Part shown: positions 42,337 through 50,417 of the stretch, one piece after another | Position numbering within the stretch: position 1 is the first letter of the stretch | How the letters are laid out: each line of letters opens with the position of its first letter | Source of the DNA: G963666705 sp963666705 | GTDB lineage: Bacteria; Pseudomonadota; Alphaproteobacteria; CADEGL01 | Assembly: GCA_963666705.2 (NCBI GenBank) | Contig: CAXXKO010000030.1 | Span: 124,001 to 188,000 of the forward strand | DNA length: 64,000 nt | Reading direction: 5' to 3' | Position numbers and translations under genes: made by a program | The notes under the pieces: generated by a model | Seen by the model: the letters and a program-made list of their open reading frames with translations, nothing else | What the model was told of the DNA's origin: nothing | The model's database searches: none

Positions 42337-43932
42337 TCACGTCCGGCGCAGCCTTTCGGCCATGTCGCGGGCCATCCTGTCGGGGCCGATGCTCTCGAGG
42401 ATACGGGTGAAGCCGGCGCGGGTCTTCGGCCCGGCCACGCCGTCGAGGGCGAGCGGGGCGGCGCGGCCGCCCTTGACCCAGACGAGGCCGTTGTGGAGCG
42501 CCTGCGGCGCCCGCACCTCGGGCCGGCCGCCGCTTTCGCCGAAGGCGAGGCCGAGATTGCGCCGAAGCCCGCCGTCGAGCCCGCGCGAGACGCGCTCGTC
42601 GCTCGCCGCCCGCACGGCCATGTCCCGGAAGGCGCCGAGGGCGAACCCTTCGCGCACCTCCCCGAGCCGCCCCGCCCCCTCGGCCCGGCGCACGGCCTGG
42701 GCGATCTCGGGGGTGAGGGTGGGCCTCACGCTGGGGCCGCCCGGGGTCTTGCGCCGCTTGCGCGGCCGCGTGCCGGCCTCGGCAAGGGCGATCGAGAGCA
42801 GGTCGGCGGCCCGGCCCGGGGTCGACTGGAGGCCGGCGGCGAAGAGCTGGCGGCCCAGGGGCCGGGGCAGGGCGTCGAAGCCCGGCGCGCGGAAGAAGGC
42901 CTCCTCGGCGGCGGCCTCGACCCGCCCCCGGCGCTCCGCCACCCGGGCCTCGTCGCGGGTATCGAAGCCGAGCCGGCCGCCGAGGATGTCTCTGGCCTCG
43001 GGCGCCAGCTCCCCCACATCGACCTCCAGCTCGCGCAACAGCGAGCCGTCGGTATCGGGTGGCGTCGCCTTGGATTTATTCATGTTTTGTTCTTTCAGCG
43101 TCTCGCCGATGTCGGTATGGGGGGCGGCCGGGGCGATGCGCACGAACTGCCCCGCGGTGACGCCGCCTGCGCCTGTCTTGTCGAAGTCGATGTGCGGGTT
43201 GAGCCGTCTGATTGTGCCTGTTTCGTCGTGTTTATCGGTCAGGAGGCCGTAGCGCTCGGCGATCGTGATGAGGCCATCGCCGGGCTGTGCCCGCACCACG
43301 CCGGGGGCGTAGGGTGCGCGGAAGTAGGCGACGTTGTCATCGACCCGGGGCTGGTCGCCGCCGCCGATGTTGGCGAGGGCTTTCGCCGCCTCCTCCATAT
43401 TGCCGACGGCGAGGTGGGCGCCCACCGCGGGGCCGATGTTCCGCATGCGGCCCTCGCGCTGATAGGCAAAGTCGATGAGCACCGCCCGGCGCTCGGGCGA
43501 GAGGCTGGCGAAGGTGTCCTCCCCGATCCTGTCGCGCACCATCTCCGCCCTCTCGGTGATCGTCTCGCGCAGCAGGCGGTCCGCGTCCGCCCCGGTGATG
43601 GACGGGAATCGGTGTGCGCGCGCCAGCGACTTGGCTCGCGTAGAGTCGCCGGCGTTGAGGGCATCTATGACCTCGTTGAGCTTCTTGATGTCATTTGGGT
43701 CGAGATCGACGCCGAACCTGCCGAGTTTATCCTGTAGCTCTCCTGCATTCCTTTCATTCAATATCCATTTGCCTTTCACCTTGACCACCAGGGCGAAGCC
43801 ATGGCCGATGGTCGGGACGCCGGCGCCGTCCGGCCCCACCCGCTCGTGAATCCCTTCCCACAGCCGCGTGTAGTCCATGGCGACGTTGATGGTGCGTCCA
43901 TCGATCGGCGCGCTCCGTTCCGTAAACGTCAT
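42337..43932 (-). CDS. Muramidase of T4-lysozyme type with LysM and C-terminal peptidoglycan-binding-like region (module 1)
   Basis: 531 residues without a signal peptide. The N-terminal 170 residues are a phage-type lysozyme fold: E26-G, D35 and T41 (in LWEGIHERVGPDGAG and VPTIGHGF) match the E-8x-D-5x-T triad of T4 lysozyme E11/D20/T26, and LSPERRAVLIDFAYQ matches its C-terminal lobe. A LysM-like repeat follows (VRAQPGDGLITIAERYGLL to VTAGQFVRIAP), then a region shared with the module 2 protein (FFRAPGFDALPRPLGRQLFA) and a tail ending LDGVAGPKTRAGF, like a peptidoglycan-binding domain. It should cut peptidoglycan glycan strands after export. The start has AAGGAG. A partner gene lies 66 bases upstream. 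Confidence 0.8.
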   Translation of the reverse strand: MTFTERSAPIDGRTINVAMDYTRLWEGIHERVGPDGAGVPTIGHGFALVVKVKGKWILNERNAGELQDKLGRFGVDLDPNDIKKLNEVIDALNAGDSTRAKSLARAHRFPSITGADADRLLRETITERAEMVRDRIGEDTFASLSPERRAVLIDFAYQREGRMRNIGPAVGAHLAVGNMEEAAKALANIGGGDQPRVDDNVAYFRAPYAPGVVRAQPGDGLITIAERYGLLTDKHDETGTIRRLNPHIDFDKTGAGGVTAGQFVRIAPAAPHTDIGETLKEQNMNKSKATPPDTDGSLLRELEVDVGELAPEARDILGGRLGFDTRDEARVAERRGRVEAAAEEAFFRAPGFDALPRPLGRQLFAAGLQSTPGRAADLLSIALAEAGTRPRKRRKTPGGPSVRPTLTPEIAQAVRRAEGAGRLGEVREGFALGAFRDMAVRAASDERVSRGLDGGLRRNLGLAFGESGGRPEVRAPQALHNGLVWVKGGRAAPLALDGVAGPKTRAGFTRILESIGPDRMARDMAERLRRT

Positions 43933-44207
43933 AACTGCTCCTTTCCGTGATTGCGTTGATTTTCCCTGATTGTTCAGTTCTCTAATGTCATCTGCGTCTC
44001 ACTTCCGCTCCTCGAAGGAACAGCTGAAGATCATTCCTTGCCTATCCGGTTATCACCCACACCCACTATATGTAGTGTGTCTCCTTGGACTGCAGGCAAG
44101 GGCCGGCGCAGGCGCATTGAGGAGGCGATCCGGCTAATTCTTGATTGTTCTGAAAACCGAACCGGAGTTTAATTCACGTCACGTACTTAACATCGGGGGA
44201 CGGAACG

Positions 44208-44516
44208 GTGGCGACCAAGGGAAAAACGAAGAAACCCACGGCCAGACGGGAAGCTGCTGATGAAACGACATCGTCTGAGCGATTGACGGCACTAGTCGAA
44301 GAAAGCGACGCGCTGGCACGAATCGTTGCGAAGAACCCGTCCGCGCCTGTTAGTCTCCTGCGCGTTTTGAGTCGCAGCGAAGACGAAGCGACACGCAAGA
44401 ACGTGATCCTCAATCCGTTTACTCCATATGACGTATTGAGCGAACTTGAAAACCAGTTCACAGAGCTATTTGTGAATAATCCGGCACTCGAATCCTACAA
44501 TTCAATGAAGCTCTGA
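44208..44516 (+). CDS. Leucine-rich-repeat-variant-like passenger protein
   Basis: 102 residues, GTG start with GGGGGA seven bases upstream. After a basic N-terminus (ATKGKTKKPTARREAADETT) come short helical repeats with an NP turn: RIVAKNPSAPVSLLRVLSRS, EDEATRKNVILNPFTPYDVL and ELENQFTELFVNNPALE. This V-x-NP-x(2)-P-x(2)-LL pattern is that of LRV repeats. It is the only gene in the 755-bp cassette and less GC-rich than the chromosome. Role unknown; as cargo it may offer the host a benefit or target another element. Confidence 0.6.
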   Translation: MATKGKTKKPTARREAADETTSSERLTALVEESDALARIVAKNPSAPVSLLRVLSRSEDEATRKNVILNPFTPYDVLSELENQFTELFVNNPALESYNSMKL

Positions 44517-44760
44517 TTTCCTGGAATATTCCATCGGTGTCGTTCACCTCCGATTTCAGATAAATTTCAATGAAGTGACGGTCCTTTATGCAACGTGGCG
44601 TTTTGCCAAATCCGACTCAATGATTAGGATTTCCACCACGCTAAAGTGTCGCCTAAAAGCCGCTACAATGCCGTCCGAGTCCCTGCTCGGCATCGCCGGA
44701 GATATCTCCGCTTCGACCTGCACCGAGCTTTACTCAGGAAAATGGGTGCACACTACATAT

Positions 44761-45835
44761 CGTCCCTATCCGGTTAATGCAGGTAGCGACCGAGTGTTCT
44801 TTATATGTTCGCTCTAAGGGTGTACTGTTCCCGCCTCTGAGGATTGGTCGGGAGACAGGGCATGAGCGGCTTGTTGACGTTCCAAGAGCGCTACCGAGAC
44901 GAGGAATCGTGCATCCTGGCCTTGGCGGATCGACGCTGGCCGTCTGGGTTTGCGTGCGCCCGCTGCGGGCACCGGCGGGGCTATCGGCACAAGGCGCGGG
45001 CGCGCGTCTTCGAATGCGCGGCTTGCGGTCGTCAAGAGTCGGTGACGGCGGGAACCATCTTCCACCGCACCCGCACACCGTTGCCCAAATGGTTCCTGGC
45101 GGCGTGGTTGATGGGGCGGGACAAGCGCGGGGTCTCGGCCCTGTTCCTGGCGCGCGAGCTGGGGCTTCGCTATGAGACCGCATGGCTGATGGCTCACAAG
45201 CTGCGCCATGGCTTGGCGGAGCGGCCGGATGCGTTGCTGGACGGCATGGTCGAGGTCGATGAGAGCTACTACGGCGGGCGCGGCAAGCCCGAGAGCCGGG
45301 GCCGCGGGATGGCCAATGCCAACAAGAGCCTGCTCGTGCTGGCGGTGGAGAAGGTGGCGGTGGCGCCGGGCAAGGGGGTCGAGGGCAGCGGCTTCGTCGC
45401 CGGCCGGGCGCGACTTGCCATCCTGCCCCGGGCCAATGCCGAGCAGCTCGGCGGCTTCGTGCGGGCCGCCGTGACGCCGGGCGCGCGCCTGCTGACCGAC
45501 GATTTCAAGGGCTATGCCGGGCTCGGCGCCGTCTACCGGCACCAGCCCACCGTCCAAGGCCAAGGCAAGAACGCCGAGACGCAGATGCCGATCATCCACG
45601 TCCTGTTCAGCAACCTCAAGACCTGGCTCAACGGCACTTACCATGGCGTCAGCGCCAAGCACTTGCCGCGCTATGGCCGGGAATGGGCCTATCGCTTCAA
45701 CCGCCGCCGGCGGATCGACGACCTCGGCGACTTCGTCCTGAGCCGCGCCATGGCCCGGCCAACCATCACATACCGCCAGTTGATCCACGGTCTGCAACCC
45801 AACGACGCGCTACCTGCATTAACCGGATAGGGACG
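44761..45835 (+). mobile_element. IS1595-family element, copy 2 (1075 bp)
   Basis: 1075 bp with the same ends as copy 1 (CGTCCCTATCCGGTTAATGC and its complement), flanked by its own eight-base repeat CTACATAT (44753-44760 and 45836-45843). It is inserted in the right terminal repeat of the passenger cassette. The separate duplications show that copies 1 and 2 are independent insertions. Confidence 0.92.
44862..45830 (+). CDS. IS1595-family transposase (copy 2)
   Basis: 322 residues, the same protein as copy 1 apart from a few substitutions (PDAL for PEAL, EGSG for EASG) and the last residues LQPNDALPALTG. Zinc ribbon (CARCGHRRGY, CAACGRQES) and DDE-type core (VDESYYGG, LLTDDFKGYAG) intact. 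Likely active. Confidence 0.9.
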   Translation: MSGLLTFQERYRDEESCILALADRRWPSGFACARCGHRRGYRHKARARVFECAACGRQESVTAGTIFHRTRTPLPKWFLAAWLMGRDKRGVSALFLARELGLRYETAWLMAHKLRHGLAERPDALLDGMVEVDESYYGGRGKPESRGRGMANANKSLLVLAVEKVAVAPGKGVEGSGFVAGRARLAILPRANAEQLGGFVRAAVTPGARLLTDDFKGYAGLGAVYRHQPTVQGQGKNAETQMPIIHVLFSNLKTWLNGTYHGVSAKHLPRYGREWAYRFNRRRRIDDLGDFVLSRAMARPTITYRQLIHGLQPNDALPALTG

Positions 45836-46116
45836 CTACATATAGTGGGTGTGGGTGATAACCGGATAGGCAAGGATCATTCTTCCCTCCTCGATGCGGT
45901 GGAATGTCACCCAATAAGGCGCTTGGCCCCACGGGTGCTTGTCAGGGGCGCCTTCGTCGATCTCCAGAATGTACAGATAGTCTCCGAGTCGGATGACGGC
46001 GTTGTGGTTGTCGAGCGGCCAATCGATACCGCGCCGGGTAGTGCCCCCAAAAAAAGGGGCTTATATACTTGAAACCACAGTGGGCAATCCCCATATGAGT
46101 CATGAGGGAGATGATC

Positions 46117-47061
46117 ATGGCTCACAAAGCGCCCGGCAAGCACTATCGAGAGGGGATGTCACTGGTCCAACTCATGGATATTTTCCCTACTGAGGAAGCC
46201 GCGCACGATTGGTTCGTGGAGCAACGCTGGAGTAAGACCGAACGCCACTGTCCGCGCTGTGGTTCAACCGGTACCGCGCCCAGCAAGCGCCAGTTCACCT
46301 TTTGGTGCCCCGACTGCAAACAACGCTTCAGCGTTCGTACCGGGACCGTCCTTGAGGAATCCCGCCTTCCCTTGCGTAAGTGGGTAATTGCTATCTATCT
46401 CCACCTGACAAGCCTCAAGGGCGTGTCGAGCATGAAATTGCATCGTGATATCAACGTCACGCAAAAGACCGCATGGTTCATGCTACAGCGCATCCGCAAG
46501 GCATGGGCGAACAACGACGATGATGACTGGTCGTTCGCTGGCCCGGTTGAAATCGACGAAACCTACATGGGCGGCAAGGAGCGCAACAAACACAAGGATA
46601 AGAAGCTCAAGGCCGGTCGCGGTACTGTCGGCAAGACCGCCGTTGTCGGGGCCAAAGATCGCAAGACAAACAAGGTCCGGGCCAAGGTCATCAAGAATAC
46701 CGACGCCAAAACCCTACAGAAGTTCGTCGCCGACAACGCCGCCGAAGGCGCCAAGGTCTTCACGGACGATGCAGCCGCTTACCGGGGCATGCCTTTCGAC
46801 CACACGAGCGTCCGCCACAGCGTTGGTGAGTACGTTGACGGCATGGCCCATACCAACGGGATCGAGTCGTTCTGGAGCATGCTCAAGCGGGCACACAAGG
46901 GCGTCTATCACAAGATCAGCCCCAAGCACTTGCAACGATACGTGGATGAGTTCGCGGGCCGTCACGGTGTCCGTGAGCTTGACACGCTGGGCCAGATGAA
47001 CGCCGTGGTTGCTGGGATGGTCGGCAAGCAGTTGCCATACCGTGAACTGGTAGCTGGCTAG
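46117..47061 (+). CDS. IS1595-family transposase of transposon A
   Basis: 314 residues: zinc ribbon (CPRCGSTGTAPSKRQFTFWC followed by PDCKQ), then the DDE-type core with VEIDETYMGGKERNKHKDKK, KVFTDDAAAYRGM and TNGIESFWSMLKRAHKGVYH. ATG 46117 has GGGAG seven bases upstream; earlier in-frame ATGs lack one. It is clearly a different subgroup from the 1075-bp IS1595 transposase but close to that of transposon B. Confidence 0.88.
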   Translation: MAHKAPGKHYREGMSLVQLMDIFPTEEAAHDWFVEQRWSKTERHCPRCGSTGTAPSKRQFTFWCPDCKQRFSVRTGTVLEESRLPLRKWVIAIYLHLTSLKGVSSMKLHRDINVTQKTAWFMLQRIRKAWANNDDDDWSFAGPVEIDETYMGGKERNKHKDKKLKAGRGTVGKTAVVGAKDRKTNKVRAKVIKNTDAKTLQKFVADNAAEGAKVFTDDAAAYRGMPFDHTSVRHSVGEYVDGMAHTNGIESFWSMLKRAHKGVYHKISPKHLQRYVDEFAGRHGVRELDTLGQMNAVVAGMVGKQLPYRELVAG

Positions 47062-47125
47062 GCCCACCTGCTAGTGTCCTGCTTAGCTTCCAGTTGATCT
47101 TAAGCCGATTTCTGTCGCCTTGCGC

Positions 47126-47866
47126 TCATGCTGCGATCCTACGGATTTTTGGTTCTGCGTGGGAAAAAGCCAACGTCTGTGCGCCCAATTCCAGCAATTT
47201 TAGATCCGAAGACTTCCATTTCAACCGGTCGTCAAACACGATCAGTTGACTGGTTTGTGGGTCTTCGTTCATACGAACATCTAGGTTGGCAACGAGGCGA
47301 GCATTTATGGACGAAGCCTCATTAACAACAGGGTCGATCAGCAATCTGTGAGAGCTTTGCAAGTAAATTACGTGACCGAATTTGTGGGGTTTGTTGCTCT
47401 TTCCTATAATTGCCTCGTCGTTTTTGAGGTTGTCATGGAAATGACGCCCTAGAAGAGCCAACAAGTCTTTTCGGAAATTCCGCGGTGTAACGAACGGGAG
47501 GCGGGCTAGCCCCCAGTCAGCGATAGTTCGGGATGCGTTAGCGACAATCATTATCGCCGATGGCACGTCATCGAGCGACACCATGGGTGATATGATCGAT
47601 CCATCGTGCACGCGCAAGCCCTTCGAGCGAATTTGTGTGCCAATTATGCGGTCGCTGAGAATCGCGGGAATACCGGCGCTTCCGAGGTTGGAGACTGCCC
47701 CGCCTTCGTCGGAAACAAGGAAGGCATCTTTTCCGCCACGCACTACGACGCTTACTGCCGCATTAGACGGATATAAAACATGGGTGGAGACGCGTACGCC
47801 GTCGTCTGTCGGTGACGCAACAATCATCCTGGAGAGCTGCTCAACGACCTTGTCCGGTGTGATCAC
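47126..47866 (-). CDS. DUF1828-like passenger protein
   Basis: 246 residues, GTG start overlapping the stop of the upstream gene (GTGA). The segment VVVRGGKDAFLVSDEGGAVS followed by NLGSAGI is like DUF1828 (a beta-rich N-terminal unit with an SDEG/SDDG turn). The C-terminal half (HVIYLQSSHRLLIDPVVNEA to LIVFDDRLKWKSSDLKLLEL) has the layout of the associated DUF1829-type domain. Function is unknown; such genes are seen in phages and mobile islands. Tight coupling with the next-named gene suggests a two-component toxin-antitoxin or defence system. Confidence 0.6.
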   Translation of the reverse strand: MITPDKVVEQLSRMIVASPTDDGVRVSTHVLYPSNAAVSVVVRGGKDAFLVSDEGGAVSNLGSAGIPAILSDRIIGTQIRSKGLRVHDGSIISPMVSLDDVPSAIMIVANASRTIADWGLARLPFVTPRNFRKDLLALLGRHFHDNLKNDEAIIGKSNKPHKFGHVIYLQSSHRLLIDPVVNEASSINARLVANLDVRMNEDPQTSQLIVFDDRLKWKSSDLKLLELGAQTLAFSHAEPKIRRIAA

Positions 47867-48366
47867 AGCAGATCCCTTCTCTGAGGCAACGCGATCGCCC
47901 CGCTCTGTGGCTGTTCAATATTTGTCTCGCCACAGAACCACCGAAGCACGGAATCGAACGACAATGGTTTCTGTAGAATCCTAGCGTTCTCCAGCCTGTC
48001 GGGCAATGTGGCATGCGTGCAGAACCTCCGATTGTCCGCCCACGCATGATAGTGCGGCCGGCTAAACGACAGTTCTTTTAGATCAGCCGGGCGATTAAAT
48101 GAATTTACGTGCAGCTCATCGAAAACGTGGTCTACCCGCCAAACACACTTCGGAGCACAAAGCATGATACGGAACTTTGAATCCCCGATCAATGGGTATG
48201 CCGAAATATGAAGATCGGAGCCACTGCTCACACCACCTACGTGCAGCGGCATGACCAGTCGGGACTTGCCATGGTAGATGTCGCGCCAATCCGGTTCGCC
48301 CGCAACGGTCTTCCGAGCAACAAGAAGATCATCTATAAGGTTTACTATCCGCGGCCCTTTTTGCAT
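47863..48366 (-). CDS. DUF6978-like passenger protein
   Basis: 167 residues. N-terminal IVNLIDDLLVARKTVAGEPD and WRDIYHGKSRLVMPLHVGGV, middle CVWRVDHVFDELHVNSFNRP and the run RPHYHAWADNRRFCTHATLP before a C-terminal VLRWFCGETNIEQ. I recall this pattern from proteins labelled DUF6978 that lie next to DUF1828 genes; I could not check it. The conserved H-x-H-x-W-x-D-N-R stretch may be a catalytic or metal site. First gene of the passenger pair, starting about 50 bases inside the right end of transposon A. Confidence 0.58.
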   Translation of the reverse strand: MQKGPRIVNLIDDLLVARKTVAGEPDWRDIYHGKSRLVMPLHVGGVSSGSDLHISAYPLIGDSKFRIMLCAPKCVWRVDHVFDELHVNSFNRPADLKELSFSRPHYHAWADNRRFCTHATLPDRLENARILQKPLSFDSVLRWFCGETNIEQPQSGAIALPQRRDLL

Positions 48367-48456
48367 CCACGGGAGTTTGGTCTAGGAAGCTGGCGGCGTC
48401 AAGTATATAAGCCCCCAAAAAAAGGGGGCTTATACGCCTAACTAGCCGAACAGACG

Positions 48457-48627
48457 CTAGTCCTTTGGCTTGTCGGGGTTTTCCGCTTTTCTCGCTTGTA
48501 GCGCTGGGTCGGGCTTCTTGACCGCGGAGAATATGGCTCGGGCCGCTTCCTCCGGCGTCGCGTCCAGTTTGATGATGCGGGTTTCAGGGCGTCCCTTCGG
48601 CCGCTTCGGGGCGGGTTTCGTGGTCAC
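48457..48627 (-). CDS. Small basic protein carried by transposon B
   Basis: 56 residues, GTG start with GGAGGG seven bases upstream. The N-terminus is Lys/Pro/Arg rich (TTKPAPKRPKGRPETRIIKL), then DATPEEAARAIFSAVKKPDP, an amphipathic helix. Small proteins of this pattern often accompany ISXO2-like transposases. The AT-hook-like KRPKGRP suggests DNA binding. It follows the transposase gene on the same strand and may be made from the same transcript. Confidence 0.65.
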   Translation of the reverse strand: MTTKPAPKRPKGRPETRIIKLDATPEEAARAIFSAVKKPDPALQARKAENPDKPKD

Positions 48628-48655
48628 TGGGCGGCCCTCCGTTCCCTTGAAGCCA

Positions 48656-49597
48656 TCACGCGACCAAGTCCCGATAGCGCAGCCGCTTCCCGACAAAGCC
48701 ACGCGCCAGCGCGGCCATTTGATCTACAGTGTCCAAGTCGCGGATGTTGTTCCGCCCCGCGAATTCCCGGACATAGCGGTCGAGGTGCTTTTCGGATAGA
48801 TGATGGAATGTTCCGTGGTAGCCGCGTTTGAACAGGCTCCAGAACGATTCCATGCCGTTCGTCGAAGCCTCGCCCCGGACATACTCGCCAACGCTGTGCC
48901 GGACGGCTTCATGCTCTCGGGCGATGCCGGTATAGGCGCTTGCATCGTCCGTATAGACCATCGCGGTTTCTTCAGTCCGGGCGGTCACGAATTTCTGGAG
49001 CGTCTTGGCGTCCGTCTTTTCTACAACGGCAGCGCTCACCCGCTTGGACGGCCGGTCCTTGACGCCTGCGACGATGGTCTTGCCGACAGAACCGCGCCCC
49101 ATGAGTTCCTTCCGCTTCGCTTTCGACATGTTCTTCCGCTTGCCGCCCACGGCGGTCTCGTCCGCCTCAACCGGGCCGGGGAACGGCTTGTCGCATCCGT
49201 CTAGGAAGCCTTCTCTGATGCGCTGCATCAGGAACCATGCGGTTGCCTGACGGATACCGACCTCGCGGTAGAGCTTCATGCTCGACGTGCCCTTGATACC
49301 CGTTGTCATCATGTATAGCGCGATAGCCCATTTCTGGAGCCCGAGCTTCGAGGACTGCATGACCGTACCCTTACGCACCGAGAAATGCCCCCGGCAGTCG
49401 CGGCATCGGTAGGGCATGGGCTTGCGGCTCTTTACGACCGCCGTGTTGGTCGATCCGCAGTCAGGGCAATAGCGGCCTTCCGGCCAACGCTGTTCTTCGA
49501 ACCACCGCTCCGCAGCCGCGTCATCGGGAAACATCCGCAGGAGTTCCATGACCGTCATGCCGGTTCGGTGCGAACGTCCTGGGGCTTTCTGTGGCAT
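48656..49597 (-). CDS. IS1595-family (ISXO2-like) transposase of transposon B
   Basis: 313 residues. Zinc ribbon CPDCGSTNTAVVKSRKPMPY then CRDCRG, and the core PVEADETAVGGKRKNMSKAK, MVYTDDASAYTGI and TNGMESFWSLFKRGYHGTFH. Close in layout to the transposon A protein. The ATG at 49597 follows AGGAGG, and a strong promoter lies just upstream. Moves elements with the GGGGCTTATA-type ends. Confidence 0.9.
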   Translation of the reverse strand: MPQKAPGRSHRTGMTVMELLRMFPDDAAAERWFEEQRWPEGRYCPDCGSTNTAVVKSRKPMPYRCRDCRGHFSVRKGTVMQSSKLGLQKWAIALYMMTTGIKGTSSMKLYREVGIRQATAWFLMQRIREGFLDGCDKPFPGPVEADETAVGGKRKNMSKAKRKELMGRGSVGKTIVAGVKDRPSKRVSAAVVEKTDAKTLQKFVTARTEETAMVYTDDASAYTGIAREHEAVRHSVGEYVRGEASTNGMESFWSLFKRGYHGTFHHLSEKHLDRYVREFAGRNNIRDLDTVDQMAALARGFVGKRLRYRDLVA

Positions 49598-49623
49598 ATC
49601 GCGGCCTCCTATTTATAGGCACT

Positions 49624-49651
49624 ATATTAGCCACGACTGCGGAGATGTCAA
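49624..49651 (-). promoter_or_regulatory. Promoter of the transposon B transposase
   Basis: On the minus strand, TTGACA (49651-49646) and TAATAT (49629-49624) are separated by 16 bases. They lie about 30 bases before the transposase start and its AGGAGG site. This is close to the sigma-70 consensus and is stronger than anything visible ahead of the chromosomal genes. Confidence 0.65.
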
Positions 49652-49775
49652 TAGGGAAATTGACAACAACAACAGCTTATCACGGCGCGCGTGATTCGGT
49701 TGACAACTGTCCTGTCGGAGTGCAAAGTGAGTCCGGGATCAGGCAAGAGCCCAATCCCGGTTCGTCACTCAAGTC

Positions 49776-49882
49776 GGAGGCTTGGCTGAGCGGCTTAAAG
49801 CACCGGATTTAGGTTCCGGCGAACACCGTTCCTTGGAAGGGGCCTCGGTGTTCTGTGGGTTCGAATCCCACCGCCTCCGCCA
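49776..49882 (+). tRNA. Class II tRNA-Leu (UAG anticodon) with unusually long variable arm
   Basis: 107 bases with encoded CCA. Acceptor GGAGGCT pairs with CGCCTCC except at the last pair; TG at 8-9; D stem GCT/AGC with GG in the loop; anticodon stem CCGGA/TCCGG with loop TTTAGGT, anticodon TAG; T arm GTGGG-TTCGAAT-CCCAC; discriminator G. The variable region is 35 bases, with an 8-bp stem (GAACACCG/CGGTGTTC) and a 17-base loop, much longer than ordinary tRNA-Leu. It lies inside transposon B, 67 bases upstream of a passenger gene. A possible promoter is TTGACA at 49700-49705 with CAAAGT 17 bases on. Confidence 0.82.
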
Positions 49883-49886
49883 CCCT

Positions 49887-49908
49887 CGCACGGGCAGGTT
49901 GCCGTGCG
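49887..49908 (+). other. Hairpin directly after the tRNA
   Basis: CGCACGG and CCGTGCG form a perfect 7-bp stem around an 8-base loop, starting five bases after the tRNA CCA. No T-run follows, so it is more likely a processing or pause signal than a full terminator. Confidence 0.5.
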
Positions 49909-49949
49909 GGGGAAGAAGGAGTCAACCCCAAATGCACGGGAGAGCAGCG

Positions 49950-50381
49950 ATGAACGAGGTCACGGTACCCATCGTGGGGCAGAAACTCGAAGATTTGAAA
50001 AGAGAACACGCTGAGTTGGAAGGCCGTTTGGCTGGCCTGAAAACGAAGATCGCCGCGTTCGAAATGGTCATCGCCGAATGCCGCGACGAATCGGCGCACC
50101 AGGCATTGGACTTGCATGGCCTGTCGATTGAGGATGCCTTGGTGAAGTTCGCGGCGCACCATGGCGGCGAACTGATGAGCACCGAAGCGCGATCCGCTCT
50201 CGTTGATACCGGCCTGCTTGACGGCAACGGAAGAACGGCCACCGTCCGGCTCTATACATTTCTGTCAGGCTCAGATCGCTTCGAATCGACAGGGGAGCGG
50301 GGCAAGTATCGCTTGGTCGACCGGGCCGACGATGAAGAGGGAGAATCGGAAGTCCAGCCGGCTTTTGAGACTCTGATGTAA
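49950..50381 (+). CDS. Coiled-coil passenger protein downstream of the transposon tRNA
   Basis: 143 residues from ATG 49950, which has GGGAGAG at a good distance. The first 45 residues form a probable coiled coil (GQKLEDLKREHAELEGRLAG, LKTKIAAFEMVIAECRDE). After it comes a winged-helix-like region (LSIEDALVKFAAHHGGELMS, ALVDTGLLDGNGRTATVRLY, RFESTGERGKYRLVD) similar to small phage and island regulators. It is followed by a strong terminator. I do not recognise a named family. Co-transcription with the upstream tRNA is possible. Confidence 0.7.
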   Translation: MNEVTVPIVGQKLEDLKREHAELEGRLAGLKTKIAAFEMVIAECRDESAHQALDLHGLSIEDALVKFAAHHGGELMSTEARSALVDTGLLDGNGRTATVRLYTFLSGSDRFESTGERGKYRLVDRADDEEGESEVQPAFETLM

Positions 50382-50387
50382 CATGGC

Positions 50388-50417
50388 GCGGCCCGGTGTG
50401 GATCACCGGGCCGCTTT
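50388..50417 (+). terminator. Rho-independent-type terminator after the coiled-coil gene
   Basis: GCGGCCCGGTG and CACCGGGCCGC form a perfect 11-bp stem with a 5-base loop, followed by TTT. It begins six bases after the stop codon and 29 bases before the transposon end, so it shields the host gene from passenger transcription. Confidence 0.75.

Larger units (their letters stand above)
44037..45874. mobile_element. Non-autonomous IS1595-like cassette with passenger gene, interrupted by an IS1595 copy
   Basis: Long perfect inverted ends: CTTGCCTATCCGGTTATCAC continuing CCACACCCACTATATGTAGTGTG at the left, and its complement at the right once the inner IS is removed. The eight-base direct repeat GATCATTC flanks the whole (44029-44036, 45875-45882). 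Without the IS1595 copy the element is 755 bp and has one gene, no transposase. The terminal CCTATCCGGTTA word equals that of the IS1595 copies in this window, so the same transposase could move it. Confidence 0.85.
46056..48415. mobile_element. IS1595-like transposon A with two passenger genes
   Basis: 2360 bp with perfect ends GGGGCTTATATACTTGA and complement. It is flanked by the eight-base direct repeat CAAAAAAA (46048-46055, 48416-48423). The transposase is on the plus strand at the left; a two-gene passenger operon lies on the minus strand at the right. The insertion sits in an A7 run of the partner gene of module 1, directly next to transposon B. An IS1595-type element with accessory genes of this size is uncommon. 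Confidence 0.87.

Noticed and set aside
42337..43932. Muramidase as part of a prophage
   Set aside because: No holin, spanin, tail or capsid genes nearby, and the gene is duplicated together with an exported partner; a domesticated endolysin origin is still possible.
44575..44817. Open frame between the LRV gene and IS1595 copy 2
   Set aside because: It runs into the IS end, has no ribosome site and no recognisable protein features.
23717..45835. Two IS1595 copies in the same orientation as ends of a 22-kb composite transposon
   Set aside because: Each copy has its own eight-base duplication (CTCGTCAT and CTACATAT), so they are separate insertions.
49776..49882. Amber suppressor tRNA
   Set aside because: The anticodon reads UAG in the tRNA, which pairs with CUA Leu codons; an amber suppressor would need CUA.
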